The position numbers were made by a program, and so were the translations under genes. From Allochromatium humboldtianum (GTDB lineage Bacteria > Pseudomonadota > Gammaproteobacteria > Chromatiales > Chromatiaceae): DNA of 64,000 nt. The notes below the pieces were generated by a model, which was not told the origin of the DNA, did not search any database, and saw only the letters and a program-made list of their open reading frames with translations. Every line of letters begins with the position of its first letter. The first letter of the stretch is position 1. Shown here one piece after another: positions 8,457 to 16,759 of this stretch. The DNA lies in NCBI RefSeq assembly GCF_013385175.1, contig NZ_JABZEO010000002.1, positions 248,001 through 312,000 of the forward strand. Direction: 5' to 3'.

Positions 8457-10228
8457 GTCGGGACGCGGTGATCTCCCCGGAAGACGCGCGTGTCGTCTAT
8501 CGGCGGTTGCTCGGCTATGTCCGGCCCTATTGGCGCATCTTCGGGCTGTCGATCGCCGGGATGCTGGTGTTCGCCGTCACCGAGCCGCTGTTCGCGGCCA
8601 TGATGAAGCCGCTGATCGACGGCAGCTTCGTCGATCGCGACATCGAGATCGTGCGGCTCATGCCCTGGCTGCTGGTGGGGCTGTTCGTGGTGCGCGGCAT
8701 CGCCGGGTTCGTCAACACCTATTTCCTGAGCTGGGTCGGGCGGCGGGTGGTGGCCGATCTGCGTCAGGAGATGTTCGAACATCTGCTGCGCGCCCCGGCG
8801 CGGTTCTACGACACCCATGGCTCGGGTCACATCCTGGCCAAGCTCACTTACAACGTCGAGAACGTGGCCAATGCCGCGACCTCCGCAGTGACGACTCTGG
8901 TGCGCGACGGCTTCACCGTGATCGGGCTCATGGCCTATATGCTTTATCTGAACGCCGGGTTGTCGCTGATCTTTCTGGTCATCGGTCCGGTGATGGCTGG
9001 TGCGGTCAAGTACGCCACCAAGCGCTTCCGGCGCCACAGCCGGCGTATCCAGGATCGGGTCGGTGATCTGACCCATGTCGCCCAGGAAGTGATCGACGGT
9101 CAGCGGCTGGTCAAGGCGTTCGGCGGTCAGGCGCGCGAGTCGCAGCGCTTCCGGCAAATCAATGAGAAGACCCGTTCGCTCCAGATGAAGCTGATCGCCA
9201 CCGAGGCGGCGAGCGTGCCGCTGGTGCAGTTGATCTCGGCGGCGGCGATCGCGGTGGTGGTCTATCTCTCGACCATGCAGGGACTGAAGGAGAACATCTC
9301 GGTCGGCACCTTCATGTCGTTCGTGGTCGCCATGGGGCTGCTGCTGCCGCCGGTCAAGCGGCTGACGGCGGTCAATGGTCAGTTGCAGCGCGGCATCATC
9401 GCTGCCGAGAGTCTGTTCGAGCTGATCGACGCCGAGAAGGAATCCGACACCGGCACTCGGGTTCTGGAACGGACCGAGGGGCGGGTCGAATATCGCGGCG
9501 TCGGTCATCGGTATTCGGAGGACAAAGCCCCGGCGGTGCAGGGGCTGGATCTGGTCATCGAGCCGGGCGAGAAGGTGGCCCTGGTCGGACGCTCCGGCAG
9601 CGGCAAGAGCACCATCGCCAATCTGCTGCCGCGTTTCTATGATCCCACGGTCGGTGAGATCCGCATTGATGGTGTCCCGATCCGGGAGCTGACGCTCGCG
9701 AGTCTGCGCGCCCAGATCTCGCTGGTGAGCCAGGACGTGGTGCTCTTCAACGACTCGGTCGCCAACAACATCGCCTATGGGCGTGCCGAGCCGCCGAGCC
9801 GTGAGGCGCTGGAGCGGGTCGCGGCCAGTGCCCATGCGCTCGATTTCATCCAGGCGCTGCCCCAGGGCTTCGACACCCTGATCGGCGACAAGGGCGTGCT
9901 GCTCTCGGGCGGTCAGCGCCAGCGTCTGGCCATCGCGCGCGCCATGCTCAAGGACGCGCCGATCCTGATTCTGGACGAGGCGACCTCGGCGCTGGACACC
10001 GAGGCCGAGCGTCATATCCAGGCGGCGCTGGAGACGCTGATGGCCAAGCGCACCACGCTGGTCATCGCGCATCGGCTCTCGACCATCGAGAGCGCCGACC
10101 GCATCCTGGTGTTGCAGGACGGGCGGATCGTCGAGCAGGGGCGTCATCCGGAACTGCTGGCGCTCGGTGGCTATTACGCGCGGCTGCACCGGCTGCAGTT
10201 CAACGAGCTGCCTTTGGTGAGCGCCTAG
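8453..10228 (+). CDS. msbA: lipid A export permease/ATP-binding protein MsbA
   Basis: 591 residues, the usual length for this half-transporter. An N-terminal six-helix membrane domain is followed by an ABC ATPase with Walker A GRSGSGKST near residue 378, signature LSGGQRQRLAIARAML near 483, Walker B ILILDEATSALD near 503 and the H-loop VIAHRLSTI near 537. MsbA flips lipid A-core across the inner membrane as a dimer. The ATG overlaps the exbD stop, so the three genes form one operon. lpxK, often next in line, is absent; mgtE follows after 196 bases. Confidence 0.9.
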   Translation: MSRDAVISPEDARVVYRRLLGYVRPYWRIFGLSIAGMLVFAVTEPLFAAMMKPLIDGSFVDRDIEIVRLMPWLLVGLFVVRGIAGFVNTYFLSWVGRRVVADLRQEMFEHLLRAPARFYDTHGSGHILAKLTYNVENVANAATSAVTTLVRDGFTVIGLMAYMLYLNAGLSLIFLVIGPVMAGAVKYATKRFRRHSRRIQDRVGDLTHVAQEVIDGQRLVKAFGGQARESQRFRQINEKTRSLQMKLIATEAASVPLVQLISAAAIAVVVYLSTMQGLKENISVGTFMSFVVAMGLLLPPVKRLTAVNGQLQRGIIAAESLFELIDAEKESDTGTRVLERTEGRVEYRGVGHRYSEDKAPAVQGLDLVIEPGEKVALVGRSGSGKSTIANLLPRFYDPTVGEIRIDGVPIRELTLASLRAQISLVSQDVVLFNDSVANNIAYGRAEPPSREALERVAASAHALDFIQALPQGFDTLIGDKGVLLSGGQRQRLAIARAMLKDAPILILDEATSALDTEAERHIQAALETLMAKRTTLVIAHRLSTIESADRILVLQDGRIVEQGRHPELLALGGYYARLHRLQFNELPLVSA

Positions 10229-10328
10229 AATCCGGAGACGACCTCGCCTGAAGCGGTGACGACCCGAGCACACTCATAGTGACGCTCGCGGTCCCGGCGA
10301 CGCGGTTAGCGCTGCCGGGCGCCCCGTT

Positions 10329-10354
10329 GATCGATTCGATGCATCGAATCGATC
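10329..10354. repeat. 26-bp perfect palindrome between msbA and mgtE
   Basis: GATCGATTCGATG is followed at once by its exact reverse complement CATCGAATCGATC, giving a perfect dyad with no spacer. A second GC-rich hairpin (GCCCCGC ... GCGGGGC) follows at about 10365-10386 without a T-run. The pair may terminate msbA transcription, bind a dimeric regulator of mgtE, or act as a structured leader of the Mg transporter mRNA. Nothing identifies it as a known motif. Confidence 0.6.
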
Positions 10355-10424
10355 CATTGAGCCGCCCCGCGCCCGATCGGCGGGGCATTGTGCAAACCGA
10401 TCAGACCTCAAGCCGAGTGCCTCG

Positions 10425-11867
10425 ATGACCGAGCCGACGCCCCGCGATTCAGACGTCCTGCAACGCCATCTGCGCGACATCCGCGAGCTGCTCTCGCGTC
10501 AGCGTCTGGTCGAGGATCTGATGCACCGTCAGCACGGCTCGCATCAGGATCTGGTCGATTCCATCACCCATCGTCAGACCATCGGCTGGCTCAGGCGCAA
10601 GCTCGACCGGCTGCATCCGGCCGACATCGCGCACATCCTGGAGGCGCTGCCGCGCGATCAGCGCCGGCTGGTGTGGGATCTGGTGCGCTCGGACAAGGAC
10701 GGCGAGATCCTGCTGGAGGTCTCGGACGCGGTGCGTCCGTCGTTGATCGAGACCATGGACAGCAACGAGATCCGCGCGGCGGCCGAGTCGCTCGATGCCG
10801 ACGAGTTGGCGGACCTGGCGCCCGATCTGCCGCCCGAGGTGGTGGAGGACGTGCTCGAGACGCTCGATCAGGAGGAGCGCGAGCATGTGCGCGCGGCCAT
10901 GTCCTATCCGGAGGACACGGTCGGGGCGCTGATGGACTTCGACATGGTCACGGTGCGCGAGGACGTGACGCTGGAGGTGGTGCTGCGCTATCTGCGCCGG
11001 TTCGAGGAGCTGCCGGATCATACCGACAAGCTGTTCGTCGTCGATCGCGAGGAGCGTCTGCGCGGCATCCTGACCCTGGAGTCTCTGTTGATCAACGATC
11101 CGGAGCGGCTCGTCTCCGAGGTCATGAAGTCCAGGTCGCTGGTGACGTTCGCGCCCGAGGACGATGCGGATGAAGCGGCGGCGGCCTTCGAGCGCTACGA
11201 CCTGATCTCGGTGCCCGTGGTCGACGGCGAGCGGCGGGTCATCGCGCGGGTGACGGTGGCCGATATGGTCGACCGGATTCGCGAGGAGTCGGAGGCCGAG
11301 ATTCTCAGTCAGGCCGGTCTGCGCGAGGAGGAGGACATCTTCGCGCCGATCATGCGTTCGGTGCGCAACCGCTGGGCCTGGCTGGCGATCAATCTGGTGA
11401 CGGCCTTCGTCGCCTCGCGGGTGATCGGGCTGTTCGAGGATTCGATCGCGCAACTGGTGGCGCTGGCGGCGTTGATGCCGATCGTGGCCGGGATCGGGGG
11501 GAATGCGGGCAATCAGACGATTACGATGATCGTGCGTGCCATTGCGATGGGGCAGGTCGAGCCGTCGGCGGTGTGGCGTCTGTTGGGCAAGGAGGTCGGT
11601 GTGGCGCTGATCAACGGCGTGGTCTGGGGCGGGGTGATCGGGGCGGTCGTCTGGGGGCTCTATGGCAATCCGGCGTTGGGTGCGGTCATGATCGGGGCCA
11701 TGACGCTCAATCTGTTGCTGGCGGCCACGGCTGGGGTGCTGATTCCGCTGATGCGTCAGCGGTTCGGGCGCGATCCGGCGCTCGGCGGTTCGGTGATGAT
11801 CACGGCGCTGACCGATTCCGGGGGGTTCTTCATCTTTCTGGGGTTGGCGACGCTGTTTCTGCTCTGA
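10425..11867 (+). CDS. mgtE: magnesium transporter MgtE
   Basis: 480 residues. An acidic MgtE N-domain (about 40-140) is followed by two CBS domains (about 140-260) and five membrane helices from about 300. The channel segment PIVAGIGGNAGNQTITMIVRAIA near residue 355 is the MgtE signature. Cytosolic Mg binds the N and CBS domains and closes the pore. It is a single gene with the msbA operon upstream on the same strand and ppiB convergent downstream. Confidence 0.9.
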   Translation: MTEPTPRDSDVLQRHLRDIRELLSRQRLVEDLMHRQHGSHQDLVDSITHRQTIGWLRRKLDRLHPADIAHILEALPRDQRRLVWDLVRSDKDGEILLEVSDAVRPSLIETMDSNEIRAAAESLDADELADLAPDLPPEVVEDVLETLDQEEREHVRAAMSYPEDTVGALMDFDMVTVREDVTLEVVLRYLRRFEELPDHTDKLFVVDREERLRGILTLESLLINDPERLVSEVMKSRSLVTFAPEDDADEAAAAFERYDLISVPVVDGERRVIARVTVADMVDRIREESEAEILSQAGLREEEDIFAPIMRSVRNRWAWLAINLVTAFVASRVIGLFEDSIAQLVALAALMPIVAGIGGNAGNQTITMIVRAIAMGQVEPSAVWRLLGKEVGVALINGVVWGGVIGAVVWGLYGNPALGAVMIGAMTLNLLLAATAGVLIPLMRQRFGRDPALGGSVMITALTDSGGFFIFLGLATLFLL

Positions 11868-11975
11868 GTCGGGAGTTTGGCTGTCGACTCGGGGGGCGCG
11901 GCGGGTTGTCTGGTGGGGGAGCGGGTCGGGTAACGGCTGTCGGGGGACGCCGTGAATCCCTCCCTGGAGGCTTGA

Positions 11976-11995
11976 CGACCGCATCCATGCGGTCG
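11976..11995. repeat. REP-like palindrome between mgtE and ppiB
   Basis: CGACCGCAT, two bases, ATGCGGTCG: a nine-base dyad in the 206-base gap between two convergent genes. It would form a strong hairpin in either transcript. The absence of a T-run and the flanking run of short direct motifs suggest a dispersed intergenic palindrome rather than a classical terminator. Only one copy is in this window, so its repeat status is inference. Confidence 0.45.
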
Positions 11996-12073
11996 ACACC
12001 CCCGTCAGCCGCCACCCGACCCGCTCGGCGGGCGTCGTGGCGGCTGTTGGGGGGAGGAAGCCGTGCGGTTTGG

Positions 12074-12559
12074 TCAGACGATCTCGGCCTTTTCGATGAC
12101 CACGTCTTCCATGGGGACGTCCTGGTGTCCGGCGCGGCTGCCGGTGCGCACGCCCTTGATGGCCTCGACCGTCTCCATGCCCTCGACCACGCGACCGAAG
12201 ACGCAGTAGCCCCAACCGTCCTGGCCGGGATAGTCGAGGAAGTCGTTGTTGGAGACGTTGATGAAGAACTGCGAGGTCGCCGAGTGCGGCTGCATGGTGC
12301 GCGCCATGGCGATGGTTCCGGCCTGGTTCTTGAGTCCGTTCTTGGCCTCGTTCTCGATCGGGGCGCGCGTGGGCTTCTGGCTGAAGTCCGGGTTCATGCC
12401 GCCGCCCTGGATCATGAAGCCGTCGATGACGCGGTGGAAGAGGGTGCCGTCATAGTGACCGTCACGGACGTACTGCTCGAAGTTGGCGCAGGTCTTGGGG
12501 GCCTTCTCGGCGTCGAGTTCGATCAGGATGTCGCCGTGGTTGGTGGTCAGTTTGATCAT
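12074..12559 (-). CDS. ppiB: peptidyl-prolyl cis-trans isomerase B (cyclophilin)
   Basis: 161 residues, the length of cytoplasmic PpiB, without a signal peptide. The cyclophilin core is clear: [16 protein letters not shown] near residues 38-53, the MART stretch, [13 protein letters not shown] and [11 protein letters not shown]. It catalyses proline isomerisation during folding. It stands alone on the minus strand, convergent with mgtE. Confidence 0.92.
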   Translation of the reverse strand: MIKLTTNHGDILIELDAEKAPKTCANFEQYVRDGHYDGTLFHRVIDGFMIQGGGMNPDFSQKPTRAPIENEAKNGLKNQAGTIAMARTMQPHSATSQFFINVSNNDFLDYPGQDGWGYCVFGRVVEGMETVEAIKGVRTGSRAGHQDVPMEDVVIEKAEIV

Positions 12560-12670
12560 TCGGGTGTTGCTCCGAGTGGGGGTTGATGACGGCTCGGGTC
12601 GAGCGCGCCCTGGTTCATTGAATGTCGGTGCATGGTAAGGAGTTTGGCGCGAGCCGGAAAGGTGCGAAGG

Positions 12671-13594
12671 CTAAACCGCCTGAATCACCCGAGTCGGCAG
12701 TGCGATCCGCGCCGCTTCGCTCAGCACGAATTCGCGAAAGGCGCCGGCGGCCGGCGAGAGCCGCTTGCCGCGCCGATAGACCAGATACCACTGACGCCGG
12801 TCCGGAAACCCCTCGACATCCAGCGTCACCAGCCGCCGCGTCTCCAGCTCCAGTTCGATGGTGTGCAGCGAGACCACGCTCAGTCCCAGCCCCGAACGCA
12901 CCGCCTGCTTGACCGCCTCGTTGCGTGTCATCTGCATCCCGTGGCGGATCGTCTGGCCGCGTTCGCTGAAGAAGCGCTCCATCGCCTGCCGGGTGCCCGA
13001 GCCTTCCTCGCGCATCACAAAGGTCTCTTCGGCCAGCCGCGCCAGCGGAATGGCCCGCTCGCCGGCCAGCGGATGATCGGGCGGCGCGATCACCACCAGC
13101 GGATTGTCCATGAAGGCTTCGGCCTCGACCTCGACATTGCGCGGCGGCACGCCCATGAGCACCAGGTCGACCGAGTTGCTGTCGAGCATCTGTACCAGGC
13201 TCTCGCGATTGGTGACGTCGAGCCGCAGCCCGATCCCCGGATGGCGCTGCTGGAAGATGGCCATCAGACGCGGCGCGAAGTAGTTGACCGTGCTGGCCAC
13301 GGCGATGCGCAGACTGCCCCGGCTGACGCCCTTGAGCGACTCCAGCACCTCTTCCATCTCGCGCAGTGACTGGCCGATGGCGCGACTGTAGTGGAACACC
13401 TCGCGTCCGGCTCCGGTAAGGACGACCTGTTTGCCCAAGCGCTCGAACAGCGACAACCCGATCTCGTCCTCCAGTTGACGCACCTGCATCGACACCGCCG
13501 GCTGGCTCAGATGCAGCTCCTCGGCCGCGCGCGTGTAGCTGTTGTGGCGCGCGACGGCTTCGAAGACTCGCAGTTGGCGCAGTGAGACATGCAT
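12671..13594 (-). CDS. cbbR: LysR-type regulator CbbR of the RuBisCO operon
   Basis: 307 residues. The N-terminal LysR helix-turn-helix (RQLRVFEAVARHNSYTRAA, then LHLSQPAVSMQVRQLEDE) is followed by a periplasmic-binding-protein-like effector domain. It is transcribed away from cbbL across a 227-base intergenic region that carries regularly spaced dyads, the standard CbbR arrangement. CbbR activates Calvin cycle genes in response to metabolites and represses its own gene. Identity as CbbR rests on position as much as on sequence. Confidence 0.9.
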   Translation of the reverse strand: MHVSLRQLRVFEAVARHNSYTRAAEELHLSQPAVSMQVRQLEDEIGLSLFERLGKQVVLTGAGREVFHYSRAIGQSLREMEEVLESLKGVSRGSLRIAVASTVNYFAPRLMAIFQQRHPGIGLRLDVTNRESLVQMLDSNSVDLVLMGVPPRNVEVEAEAFMDNPLVVIAPPDHPLAGERAIPLARLAEETFVMREEGSGTRQAMERFFSERGQTIRHGMQMTRNEAVKQAVRSGLGLSVVSLHTIELELETRRLVTLDVEGFPDRRQWYLVYRRGKRLSPAAGAFREFVLSEAARIALPTRVIQAV

Positions 13595-13651
13595 GGTGGT
13601 GGAAGGCTCGTCAGACGATCGGGATAGACAAACGCAATGGAATCGATTGAT

Positions 13652-13686
13652 GCATAGATCATAAGCTATGCGTTATATCTAGCATA
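13652..13686. promoter_or_regulatory. probable CbbR operator: three half-sites with 15-bp spacing
   Basis: GCATA at 13652-13656, TATGC at 13667-13671 and GCATA at 13682-13686 alternate in orientation and are each separated by exactly ten bases. This forms two overlapping inverted repeats of the LysR T-N11-A type. The block lies between the divergent cbbR and cbbL starts, about 60 bases upstream of cbbR and 135 upstream of cbbL. This is the spacing expected for recognition and activation half-sites. Binding is not shown by sequence alone. Confidence 0.65.
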
Positions 13687-13821
13687 AGCAATATTTAGTA
13701 GTAATTATGTGGTTTCTTGCTAATAATCGCACTCAGGTTTCGACCAGAGCAGACAGTCGGGCGCCAGGGCGCCGGTCGATCCGGACCTCACCACAGAAAC
13801 TAATCCAGAGGACGATCCAGA

Positions 13822-15240
13822 ATGGCTAAGACGTACAGCGCGGGCGTGAAAGAGTACCGCGAGACCTATTGGATGCCCAACTACACTCCGAAGGACACGG
13901 ACATCCTGGCCTGCTTCAAGATCACCCCGCAGGCGGGCGTTCCGCGCGAAGAGGCCGCTGCGGCCGTCGCCGCCGAATCCTCGACCGGCACCTGGACCAC
14001 GGTCTGGACCGACCTGCTGACCGACCTGGATTACTACAAGGGCCGCGCCTACGCCATCGAGGACGTGCCGGGCGACGACACCTGCTTCTATGCCTTCATC
14101 GCCTATCCGATCGATCTGTTCGAGGAAGGCTCGGTCGTCAACGTCTTCACCTCGCTGGTCGGCAACGTGTTCGGCTTCAAGGCCGTGCGCGCCCTGCGTC
14201 TGGAAGACGTCCGCTTCCCGATCGCCTATGTCATGACCTGCAACGGCCCGCCGCACGGCATCCAGGTCGAGCGCGACATCATGAACAAGTACGGCCGCCC
14301 GCTGCTCGGCTGTACCATCAAGCCCAAGCTGGGTCTGTCGGCCAAGAACTACGGTCGCGCGGTCTACGAGTGTCTGCGCGGCGGTCTGGACTTCACCAAG
14401 GACGACGAGAACGTCAACTCGCAGCCCTTCATGCGCTGGCGTCAACGGTTCGACTTCGTCATGGACGCCATCGACAAGGCCGAGCGCGAGACCGGCGAGC
14501 GCAAGGGTCACTATCTGAACGTGACCGCGCCGACCCCGGAAGAGATGTACAAGCGTGCCGAGTACGCCAAGGAGATCGGCGCCCCGATCATCATGCACGA
14601 CTACATCACAGGCGGTTTCTGCGCCAACACGGGTCTGGCCCAGTGGTGCCGCGACAACGGCATGCTGCTGCACATCCACCGTGCCATGCACGCGGTGCTC
14701 GATCGCAACCCGCACCACGGCATCCACTTCCGCGTCCTGACCAAGATCCTGCGTCTGTCAGGCGGCGACCATCTGCACACCGGCACCGTGGTCGGCAAGC
14801 TGGAAGGCGACCGCGCCTCGACCCTGGGCTGGATCGACCTGCTGCGTGAGTCCTACATCAAGGAAGACCGTTCGCGCGGTCTCTTCTTCGATCAGGATTG
14901 GGGCTCGATGCCCGGCGCCTTCGCCGTCGCCTCCGGCGGTATCCACGTCTGGCACATGCCGGCGCTCGTGACCATCTTCGGTGACGACTCGGTGCTCCAG
15001 TTCGGCGGCGGCACCCTGGGTCATCCCTGGGGCAACGCGGCCGGCGCTTGCGCCAACCGTGTCGCGCTGGAAGCCTGCGTCGAAGCGCGCAACCAGGGCG
15101 TGGCTATCGAGAAGGAAGGCAAGGACGTGCTCACCAAGGCCGCCGCGTCCAGCCCGGAACTCAAGATCGCCATGGAGACCTGGAAAGAGATCAAGTTCGA
15201 GTTTGACACCGTGGACAAGTTGGATGTCGCCCATAAGTAA
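13822..15240 (+). CDS. cbbL: form I RuBisCO large subunit
   Basis: 472 residues. All catalytic motifs are present: KPKLGLS (167-173), the carbamylated lysine in GLDFTKDDE (K193, D195, E196), the HxH region LHIHRAMHA and the loop [15 protein letters not shown]. It carboxylates ribulose bisphosphate in the Calvin cycle. The red/green type is green-like, form IA with CbbQ, as judged by the neighbouring cbbS, cbbQ and cbbO. The start has GAGGA upstream. Behind the stop lies a stray duplicate of its last codons (15270-15305). Confidence 0.97.
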   Translation: MAKTYSAGVKEYRETYWMPNYTPKDTDILACFKITPQAGVPREEAAAAVAAESSTGTWTTVWTDLLTDLDYYKGRAYAIEDVPGDDTCFYAFIAYPIDLFEEGSVVNVFTSLVGNVFGFKAVRALRLEDVRFPIAYVMTCNGPPHGIQVERDIMNKYGRPLLGCTIKPKLGLSAKNYGRAVYECLRGGLDFTKDDENVNSQPFMRWRQRFDFVMDAIDKAERETGERKGHYLNVTAPTPEEMYKRAEYAKEIGAPIIMHDYITGGFCANTGLAQWCRDNGMLLHIHRAMHAVLDRNPHHGIHFRVLTKILRLSGGDHLHTGTVVGKLEGDRASTLGWIDLLRESYIKEDRSRGLFFDQDWGSMPGAFAVASGGIHVWHMPALVTIFGDDSVLQFGGGTLGHPWGNAAGACANRVALEACVEARNQGVAIEKEGKDVLTKAAASSPELKIAMETWKEIKFEFDTVDKLDVAHK

Positions 15241-15269
15241 TTGATTTATTTATAGGCGTGGATTGAAGC

Positions 15270-15305
15270 GATACCGTCGATAAGCTGGACATGGCGCACA
15301 AGTAG
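15270..15305 (+). pseudogene. duplicated remnant of the last 11 codons of a cbbL gene
   Basis: Read in its own frame, this stretch encodes DTVDKLDMAHK followed by TAG. The real cbbL ends [11 protein letters not shown] followed by TAA. The peptide is the same apart from Val/Met, yet most third positions differ (for example GTC GAT AAG CTG GAC here, GTG GAC AAG TTG GAT in the gene). It begins 30 bases after the cbbL stop and is not translated from it. It looks like the original 3' end left behind after another cbbL copy recombined into the locus. Confidence 0.75.
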
Positions 15306-15421
15306 GGTAGTGATGACGCTGGAGTCGCATCGACCACCATCGATGCGGTTCCCCATCACGCCGATCCGACACCATCCAGCCGGCGAACCACGAGCAAACT
15401 AGATTTCGGAGCATCAACCCC

Positions 15422-15778
15422 ATGAGCGAAATGCAGGATTACAGTTCCAGCCTCGAAGACGTCAACAGCCGCAAGTTCGAGACCTTCTCGTATCTGCCGG
15501 CGATGGATGCCGACCGCATCCGCAAGCAGGTCGAGTACATCGTCTCCAAGGGCTGGAACCCGGCCATCGAGCACACCGAGCCTGAGAACGCCTTCGACCA
15601 CTACTGGTACATGTGGAAGCTGCCGATGTTCGGCGAGACCGACATCGACACCATCCTCAAGGAAGCCGAAGCCTGCCACAAGGCGCATCCAAACAACCAT
15701 GTGCGTCTGATCGGCTTCGACAACTATGCCCAGTCCAAGGGCGCCGAGATGGTGGTCTATCGCGGCAAGCCGGTCTGA
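15422..15778 (+). CDS. cbbS: form I RuBisCO small subunit
   Basis: 118 residues, typical of bacterial small subunits. The N-terminal region [22 protein letters not shown] and the strand [17 protein letters not shown] are diagnostic. It caps the large-subunit octamer to form the L8S8 holoenzyme. It follows cbbL by 181 bases, wider than usual because of the remnant 3' end in between, and is followed by two hairpins before cbbQ. Confidence 0.95.
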
Positions 15779-15783
15779 GCACT

Positions 15784-15808
15784 GTAGGGTACGCATGGCG
15801 TACCCTAC
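15784..15808. repeat. 11-bp-stem hairpin after cbbS
   Basis: GTAGGGTACGC, three bases, GCGTACCCTAC: a perfect eleven-base stem five bases after the cbbS stop. There is no T-run, so it is more likely an mRNA-stabilising or dispersed palindromic element than a terminator by itself. Confidence 0.6.
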
Positions 15809-15832
15809 GTTCGCCGGCGGCTTTACACACGA

Positions 15833-15871
15833 GCCCCTGCTTCCTCATCGAAGGGGCAGGGGCTTCGTTTT
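15833..15871 (+). terminator. possible intrinsic terminator between cbbS and cbbQ
   Basis: GCCCCTGC at 15833-15840 pairs with GCAGGGGC at 15856-15863 around a 15-base loop and is followed by TTCGTTTT. It would end or reduce transcription after cbbS, keeping RuBisCO subunits in excess over the CbbQ chaperone. The loop is long and the T-run interrupted, so read-through is likely. Confidence 0.55.
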
Positions 15872-15917
15872 GTCCGGGCTTCGAGCCTCGCCATCGACCC
15901 TCAAGGGGATCGCTTCC

Positions 15918-16724
15918 ATGTCAGACATCGACCGCAACCAATTCCTGATCGACCACGAGCCTTACTACCGCCCCGTGAGCAACGAGGTGGCGCTCTACGA
16001 AGCGGCCTATGCCGCGCGCATGCCGGTCATGCTCAAGGGGCCGACCGGCTGCGGCAAGACGCGCTTCGTCGAGTACATGGCCTGGAAACTCGGCCGTCCG
16101 CTGATCACCGTGGCCTGTAACGAAGACATGACCGCCTCGGATCTGGTCGGACGCTTCCTGCTCGACATCAACGGCACCAAGTGGCAAGACGGTCCGCTGA
16201 CGGTGGCCGCGCGCATCGGCGCCATCTGCTATCTCGACGAAGTGGTCGAGGCGCGCCAGGACACCACGGTCGTCATCCACCCGCTCACTGACCATCGGCG
16301 CAATCTGCCGCTCGAAAAGAAAGGCGAGCTGGTGACAGCCCATCCCGACTTCCAGATCGTCATCTCCTACAACCCGAACTATCAGAGCCTGATGAAGGAT
16401 CTGAAGCAGTCGACCAAGCAGCGTTTCGGCGCGCTCGACTTCGACTATCCGAGCGCCGAGATCGAGACCGAGATCGTCAGCCACGAGGGCCATGTCGACA
16501 AGGCGACGGCTGAGAAGCTGGTCCAGATCGCCCACCGCAGCCGCAACCTCAAGGGGCACGGTCTCGACGAGGGCATGTCGACCCGTCTGCTGGTCTATGC
16601 CGCGCAACTGATCGGCAAGGGCGTCGAGCCGCAGGCAGCCGCTCAGATGGCGCTGGTGCGTCCGCTCACCGACGATCCCGACATGCGCGACACCCTGGAC
16701 GCGGCGGTCAACACCTATTTCTGA
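15918..16724 (+). CDS. cbbQ: RuBisCO activase-type AAA+ ATPase CbbQ
   Basis: 268 residues. MoxR-type AAA+ ATPase with Walker A GPTGCGKT at 41-48 and Walker B ICYLDEVV at about 103-110; the C-terminal CbbQ region (from about 210) follows. CbbQ forms hexamers that, with the VWA protein CbbO, remove inhibitory sugar phosphates from RuBisCO. The ATG at 15918 gives the usual [10 protein letters not shown] start; the frame runs further upstream through the terminator and is not coding there. Its normal partner cbbO lies 1.56 kb downstream, beyond an inserted fic gene. Confidence 0.93.
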   Translation: MSDIDRNQFLIDHEPYYRPVSNEVALYEAAYAARMPVMLKGPTGCGKTRFVEYMAWKLGRPLITVACNEDMTASDLVGRFLLDINGTKWQDGPLTVAARIGAICYLDEVVEARQDTTVVIHPLTDHRRNLPLEKKGELVTAHPDFQIVISYNPNYQSLMKDLKQSTKQRFGALDFDYPSAEIETEIVSHEGHVDKATAEKLVQIAHRSRNLKGHGLDEGMSTRLLVYAAQLIGKGVEPQAAAQMALVRPLTDDPDMRDTLDAAVNTYF

Positions 16725-16759
16725 GTCTTCGGCTTTCGAGACGGGCGTTAGCCGGTCGA

